The notes under the pieces: generated by a model | Told to the model about the DNA's origin: nothing | The model's database searches: none | What the model saw: only the letters and a program-made list of their open reading frames with translations | Assembly (NCBI RefSeq): GCF_907165205.1 | Contig: NC_058195.1 | Location: 29,656,936-29,720,935 of the forward strand | DNA length: 64,000 bases | Source: Coccinella septempunctata | Taxonomy: Eukaryota; Arthropoda; Insecta; Coleoptera; Coccinellidae | Direction of reading: 5' to 3' | Shown here: piece by piece, positions 59,412 through 64,000 of the stretch | Layout: every line of letters starts with the position of its first letter | Position numbering within the stretch: position 1 is the stretch's first letter | Program-made: the position numbers and the translations under genes

Positions 59412-62076
59412 TCATTTGGAAAGATATTTCATGAAGCAATTCGATTTTCTTGTAAGACATAAATGAATCTTACATTTGGAACACATGGTACGTGATCGCC
59501 CAGCACAATTTTCATTTTTACACCTCGATGAGAAGCTCTTCTCATCTTCCTCAGGTAGGTGGTTCATTCCATCAAAACGAATATCGTTAAAGGTTCTTAC
59601 TTCTGGTCTTGGTCTAGTGGAAGATCTAGGTGTTTGTGGCTCGCCATTAGTTACAACAGATGGTCGCCCCCCTTTTCCTTGGTCCTGATTTTGATAATAA
59701 TATCAATGCTTCCCACACATAAGCTCTGAAGTGCAGTTAATCTAAAATTTGTTTTTTCGGCAGACCTAGTGCAGTGGTCTTTGACTTATGTATATTGAAG
59801 ACATGCGTTGACACATGCTAGATCAATTCCGTGCTCATTCATTCATTGCTGCATCCCGTTGCCTGAAATGAATCTACAAAAAAACGAAAAAAGGGAAAAA
59901 ACAAAAAAAAAAGAAAAAAAAAGGGAAAAAAGGTGCGAACCGAGGTGCGAACAGACTTATAATTGTTCAGGGCTAATTGCGAATGTTAGCTCTCCTGTGA
60001 CTGTAGAGACCCAACCGTGACCTACATATCCTACCACACTGCGGGCATGGATAGTCACCAACCAGATCTGGCCGCCGCTGTATCCTTCTCGAGTCTCCAT
60101 TATAACTGTGTACCAAAGACCTCCACTGTGACCTGTCTAACGCTAGTTGTTCCCAGTTATGATTGGCATTAACTGATTTTAGGGATTGATGTAGTGTATC
60201 CTTAAACCGCTTGTACTGGCCTCCTGGTTTCCGGGCTCCCTCAGTGAATTCGCCATATAGAGCTATTTTGGGGAGTCTTGTGTCTTGCATCCTCAGAATG
60301 TGGCCGCTCCATCTGAGTCGGGCCCTCGTTACTTGAGTCTCAAGACTTCTGCATTCGAAACTTCGTGGAACCATCTGATGTGCATTATCTGTCTTAGATG
60401 ACGTTGTTGCGTTTGTTTAAGCTGTTTAATATGTCGCCTGTAGGGCGTCCAGCTTTTGCTTCCGTAAGGGAGCGTTGGGAGGACCACTGCTTTGAAACAG
60501 CTATCTTGGTCTTCAGATTGAGGTCGTGATTTTGAAACACTCTATCCTTTAGCTTCCAGAATGCCCGTGATGCCGAATTGATACGGTTGTGTATTTCCGT
60601 GTCAAGGTTAGCCTTAGTATTTATGAAGCTTCCCAAGTATTTGAACTGCTTCCGTGCATGAACATCCTTAGGGTCCACTTCTTGGATCGTATGAATGACC
60701 TATAAAACGACACGAGGAAATCGAGCTTATCAACGCCACCCATGTTCAAATTATACTGCTGAACTACTTTCGGTCTTGTCACATACACATATTGCTTTTG
60801 TTTCTTGTCCCACCTTTTACAGACATCTGTTTCGCCAATTCCCATATAATTGGAAGCCATATTCACAGCTTTGTTGCCATACCATCTGGTGAGGATAAAT
60901 TCTCCGTCTCCACTGATGAGTTCTTCAGACGTCCCGTGACCTTTTGCTTGCAACACTTTATCTGATGAAAAAGGAGGTGCTTTGAAACGATCTAAGCGTG
61001 CTGTTCCGAATGCCCAAATTTGTTTTTGTCTCAAACATTGAAGAAGTTGGTAATTTGACAAATAGTTATCGTAATAGAGCTGAATATTTTCTTCCGAAAT
61101 TCTTTCTGCCAACTTCCATACCACTGCAGCGCCTAATCCCAAATGCTTCTTGAATGTTTCGTCTAATTCAGTAGTAGAGCCTTGGTACAAAAAGAAATCG
61201 TACAACAGGCCGCTGGCACCGCAAAGTGCAAATATTTTAATTCCCCAAGGGCATGGCTTTCCTTTCACATATTGTTACCTTTGAATGGTACAATCTGTTC
61301 ATCTAAGCATAGACTGAGTTCTTGAGGAAGGGTCAGACATTTGTTCCGAATAGCATCGAAAAGTGGTCATTATTTTTAGGCTTTTCTAGATTGTTAACAA
61401 AATGGAGATGTTGCCTCAATTTATAGAATTGATTATGTTGCATACTCTTAGCTCCCAAAGGAACCTCCAATCTCGCCTCCCAATAATTCTGTACCCTTGG
61501 GTAGCGAATATTGCCCATCAATATGTGGATACCCACAAAAACCTTTATCTCCGCTGCATTTGTCGGATGAAATCTGGATCCTTGTTGCACTGCATACAGG
61601 TTGGTATTTTCAACCATACTTTCAATGAGTTGATTTGTGGAATATTGTTCGAAAAAATGTGTAGAGCTTTCCAAATCTACAACTTCTTCAATTGTAGGCG
61701 AATACCACATATTTGGGGGTGTTTGGTAGGTATTATTTTTTTTCCATTTTATATCAGTTTTTGCGGTCAAACCGTAAGAAGCTAAAAAGTCCCCTGCATC
61801 AATTACTCTCGGCGCTGTGACAGCACTTGATCCACTTTTAACTTTCGACGGACCCACTGTAGGAATTGAAGGTTGAGCATCAATTCCTTCAGCATTGGTG
61901 CTAATTTTCTCTCCTCCTTGACTTTCGTCATCTGATAGTGGATCATCAGCAACGGTCTCAATATTTTCCCATTCATCGTCCTCAAAATCACCCTGGATAT
62001 CAATATCTTCGAGATCAGACAAATTATCCATGCATTCTAATAGCTCCTTTTCAGTGAGAGGCTTAAATTTTGACAT
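59412..62076 (-). pseudogene. piggyBac transposase, frameshifted and interrupted
   Basis: The protein starts at 62076 (MSKFKPLTEKELLECMDNL) with an acidic N-terminus. DDE-type acids are recognisable in LCLDEQIVPFKG (about 61300), LYYDNYLSNYQLL (about 61060) and GGVDKLDFLVSFYRS (about 60730). The frame shifts near 61360 and again near 61270. The LINE insertion splits the ORF after WTLRMFMHG. Beyond it the C-terminal cysteine-rich finger follows (SSRCKNENCAGRSRTMCSKC, LCLTRKSNCF), ending at 59412. PiggyBac transposases cut at TTAA without footprints; this copy is inactive. Confidence 0.87.
59835..60649 (-). mobile_element. RTE-like LINE copy 3, 5'-truncated
   Basis: An 8-bp duplication TTCCGTGC flanks it (59827-59834 and 60650-60657). 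It carries two frames: YLGSFINTKANLDTEIHNRI (60630-60400) and LRWSGHILRMQDTRLPKIAL through the finger CPQCGRICRSRLGLYSHRR (60350-59975). A pyrimidine-rich 3' UTR and GGGATGCAGCAATGAATGAA end follow. Confidence 0.88.
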
Positions 62077-62522
62077 TATGGAGCTCCAAACTAATGCATG
62101 AATTAAATATAAAAACCTTATCTAAAAATTTCTGTTATACGTATTTTATAACACTTTACTACTGCACTGCACAATTGTGTACACAATTTCAAAGTAAATT
62201 ACGAACGAAAATATCAATCAAATTGTATTTGTTCCACTTTCAATGCAAACTACAACTTTCATGAACTATGAATAAAATTAACAACTATATAAGAGCTATC
62301 TGACATGCAAAGTAAATTGTCATCTTCAACCGAAGATGTCTGTGAAGATTCAAGTTCCGTTCATGAATTGCCGGTTCAAACGGCACTGTAGATTACCTCG
62401 TCATGCTGAATGCATACACAAATGTTGACGTTGGGAGCAGATAGAGGAAATCATTCTTGGTTAGCGTTACAAGAGCATTCAAAACGCTGTGCATTTGTGT
62501 ACGCAGGTTGCGAAAGGGTTAA

Positions 62523-62842
62523 GAACTGAATCCTGTTCTAAATGAAGGGTAAGGCTTCGTTACGTTCTTCAAATATCAGGTTTATCAAAAATATCATTTT
62601 ATTAATATTTTTAAGGAAAACAATTGAAGTTAACAGGTTTTCGATTCTGAGATAAAAACATGGTGGACTCATAATGAGGAGATGGCAATTCCACAGCTGC
62701 TACTCGAAATGAAATGTTGCATTACTTTTGAATAGTTCACTCACAAAATGAATAAATCTTCAATGGTTCATAAAAATATTTCAGGAAAATAGTACAGGTG
62801 GAAAACATTTTCAAAACAAAATCGGAAAAATATAATACATCA
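62523..62842. other. No recognised feature
   Basis: AT-rich DNA between the piggyBac TTAA and the right-edge pseudogene. No supported coding signal. Confidence 0.4.
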
Positions 62843-64000
62843 TTTGAAGGGCAGGTTATCATAAAATTCATGATAATCAGAGAGCAAAGTTCGTTTAATA
62901 TACAGTGTGGGCTTTTTAAAATGAAACAGACGAAACAACCACTTCAATTGTTGAAGAAAGTAATTACCAATAATAATTATTTCGTTGTCTAATGTTGACA
63001 ATTAATGGTTACCATCGTAACCACATAATGAATTAGTCAAATAATTGATGATTTCACATAGCATGGTTAGCGAAATGACTGGTACTGTACGAAATTCAAA
63101 ATTAAATATCTCGAAAACAATTGCAATAAATGAGAAAAAATCAAGACGCTGAATTCAGGATAAAAAGGCCTATCAAATGAGGTGTCACTCACCCTATCTT
63201 TCCTATTCAAAATTTAGGGGTTGAATAGATATAGTTGTAAATTTGACCTCAAAAGTTGTCCCCCTCGAATCAAAAATCGACGTGTCCGAGTATTTTTTCG
63301 AAATAAATTTATTCCGCCCGTTATCTCGTCTGTTTCGTTTTAAAAAGCCCAGCTTGTATTGTAGGTCCTCATATTTTGAGGACTTTATTGGTAGCCTGTT
63401 TTGATGAAGATTTTGCAATTCAGCCCATGGCTTGTTCACTAAACTGACTTTTCTTTGTGGTAAAAGTGACCATGAGTTAGTTAATCTTTTTTTATAAAAA
63501 ATATCACCATCAGAAGTATATTTCAGAGCACGAATGTCTGTAACTTTCGAATCTCCCCTGTTTCTACCAGGACGGATACTTTTATAAACCATTATTTTTC
63601 ATAGAAGGTATGGTCTGAATAGGTCACATTATATGGCTTTGGTTTTCTTCTGGCATCGCGACAGTATTTAACATAATCTGCAGGTACATAGATAAATTTT
63701 CTCCGCAAACATTGTTCAATAGTCGAATGCATGCTGTCGCATTCCATTTGAGTATGGCCAACTTTAAAATATTTTTGAATGATAGTGATACCCTCGAGTA
63801 AAGCCAGGTTAAGTAAGGCATTCGACATAACTGCATTTCGGTTTCGATAAGAACAGCCATCTGTGTATAAAATTATTGTGAAGTTGTAATTATTGTAAGT
63901 GTTGTAAAGTGGGCAAAAGCACTACTTCTTTTAGGAAACGAGTCCAGATTGAGGCAAACTCTTCTGCACTCACGCCACCTTCAGTTTCATTCCAGAGGAA
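62843..64000 (-). pseudogene. Transposase-like protein relic (DUF7869-like), split by a MITE and the window edge
   Basis: From the right edge the minus strand reads FLWNETEGGVSAEEFASIW, then YTDGCSYRNRNAVMSNALL, FKVGHTQMECDSMHSTIEQ, IYVPADYVKYCRDARRKPKP, and KYEDLQ. After the MITE it resumes as LLSDYHEFYDNLPFK and stops at 62843. The W-E..YTDGC..GHTQME layout recalls an insect transposase-like family (DUF7869 type), assigned from memory of motif order only. Two frame changes (near 63592 and 63890) break it. Confidence 0.55.
62903..63356. mobile_element. TA-flanked mariner-type MITE
   Basis: Termini CAGTGTGGGCTTTTTAAAAT and (inverse) CAAGCTGGGCTTTTTAAAAC, each next to TA (62901-62902, 63357-63358), continue as GAAACAGACGA. 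It lies inside the right-edge pseudogene, whose coding similarity resumes on both sides. No transposase. Confidence 0.78.

Larger units (their letters stand above)
59143..62518 (-). mobile_element. piggyBac-type transposon with RTE insertion
   Basis: TTAA lies at both borders (59139-59142 and 62519-62522). Termini read CTCTTTGACTACCG on the left and CCCTTTCGCAACC (minus strand) on the right, imperfect forms of the piggyBac CCCTTTG end. The transposase occupies the interior on the minus strand; an RTE-like LINE interrupts it at 59835-60649. Confidence 0.85.

Overview
This window reads as repeat-dense intergenic chromatin of an insect, or at least an arthropod. The reasons are the mix of element families (BEL/Pao, Penelope-like, CR1-like with PHD-type ORF1, RTE-like, piggyBac, Harbinger, hAT, mariner-type MITEs, Helitron), a short internal TTAGG-type array, and AT-rich DNA with long (TA)n tracts. 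I recognise no conventional host gene, rRNA, tRNA or CRISPR array. Almost everything supported is a transposable element or its debris, often nested several levels deep.

0-16.5 kb: a decayed Helitron-like replicon on the minus strand is split between 1-837 and 10.49-12.7 kb by a Harbinger transposon (about 838-10484). The Harbinger is itself interrupted in exon 1 by a complete BEL/Pao retrotransposon (1200-8322) with two 588-bp LTRs that look identical, a CCCTT target duplication, a PBS, and gag and pol in one frame separated by a single UGA. A second Helitron copy at 13.6-15.9 kb lies in the opposite orientation, so 10.5-15.9 kb is a large imperfect palindrome. Both copies carry an N-terminal Cys/Asp-x-His protease-like domain ahead of the Helitron Rep region.

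16.5-36.4 kb: two 5'-truncated Penelope-like elements (PLEs) sit head to head between (TA)n tracts. They are followed by two copies of a long repeat unit (20695-28714 and 28768-34005), each bordered by (TA)n. Unit 1 holds a CR1-like insertion whose empty site is preserved in unit 2. Further PLE ends with hammerhead-ribozyme-like cores flank the (TA)n tracts to about 35.4 kb, and a 5'-truncated RTE-like copy with an 11-bp target duplication follows.

36.4-47.5 kb: a 5'-truncated retrotransposon with a restriction-like endonuclease, an unidentified GC-rich block, a third Helitron fragment, a hAT relic interrupted by a deleted LINE, several hairpin or MITE-like inverted repeats, an RTE fragment, and an inverted pair of PLE GIY-YIG fragments.

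47.5-57 kb: a decayed minus-strand LINE (A) interrupted by an apparently full-length two-ORF CR1-like LINE (B, 49707-53945) and by a third LINE (C, 54517-56815).

57-64 kb: Harbinger, Myb/SANT-like and ISL2EU-type transposase debris; a TTAA-flanked piggyBac element (59143-62518) carrying an RTE insertion with an 8-bp target duplication; and, at the right edge, a transposase-like pseudogene split by a TA-flanked MITE.

The proteins do not form a pathway. Each serves its own element, and the nesting gives a relative insertion history. The likeliest recently active members are the BEL element and LINE B. The most interesting signals are the protease-bearing Helitron palindrome, the recurring ribozyme-like PLE termini at (TA)n tracts, and the (TA)n-bounded duplicated unit with inverted ACCTCC/GGAGGT motif clusters at its ends.
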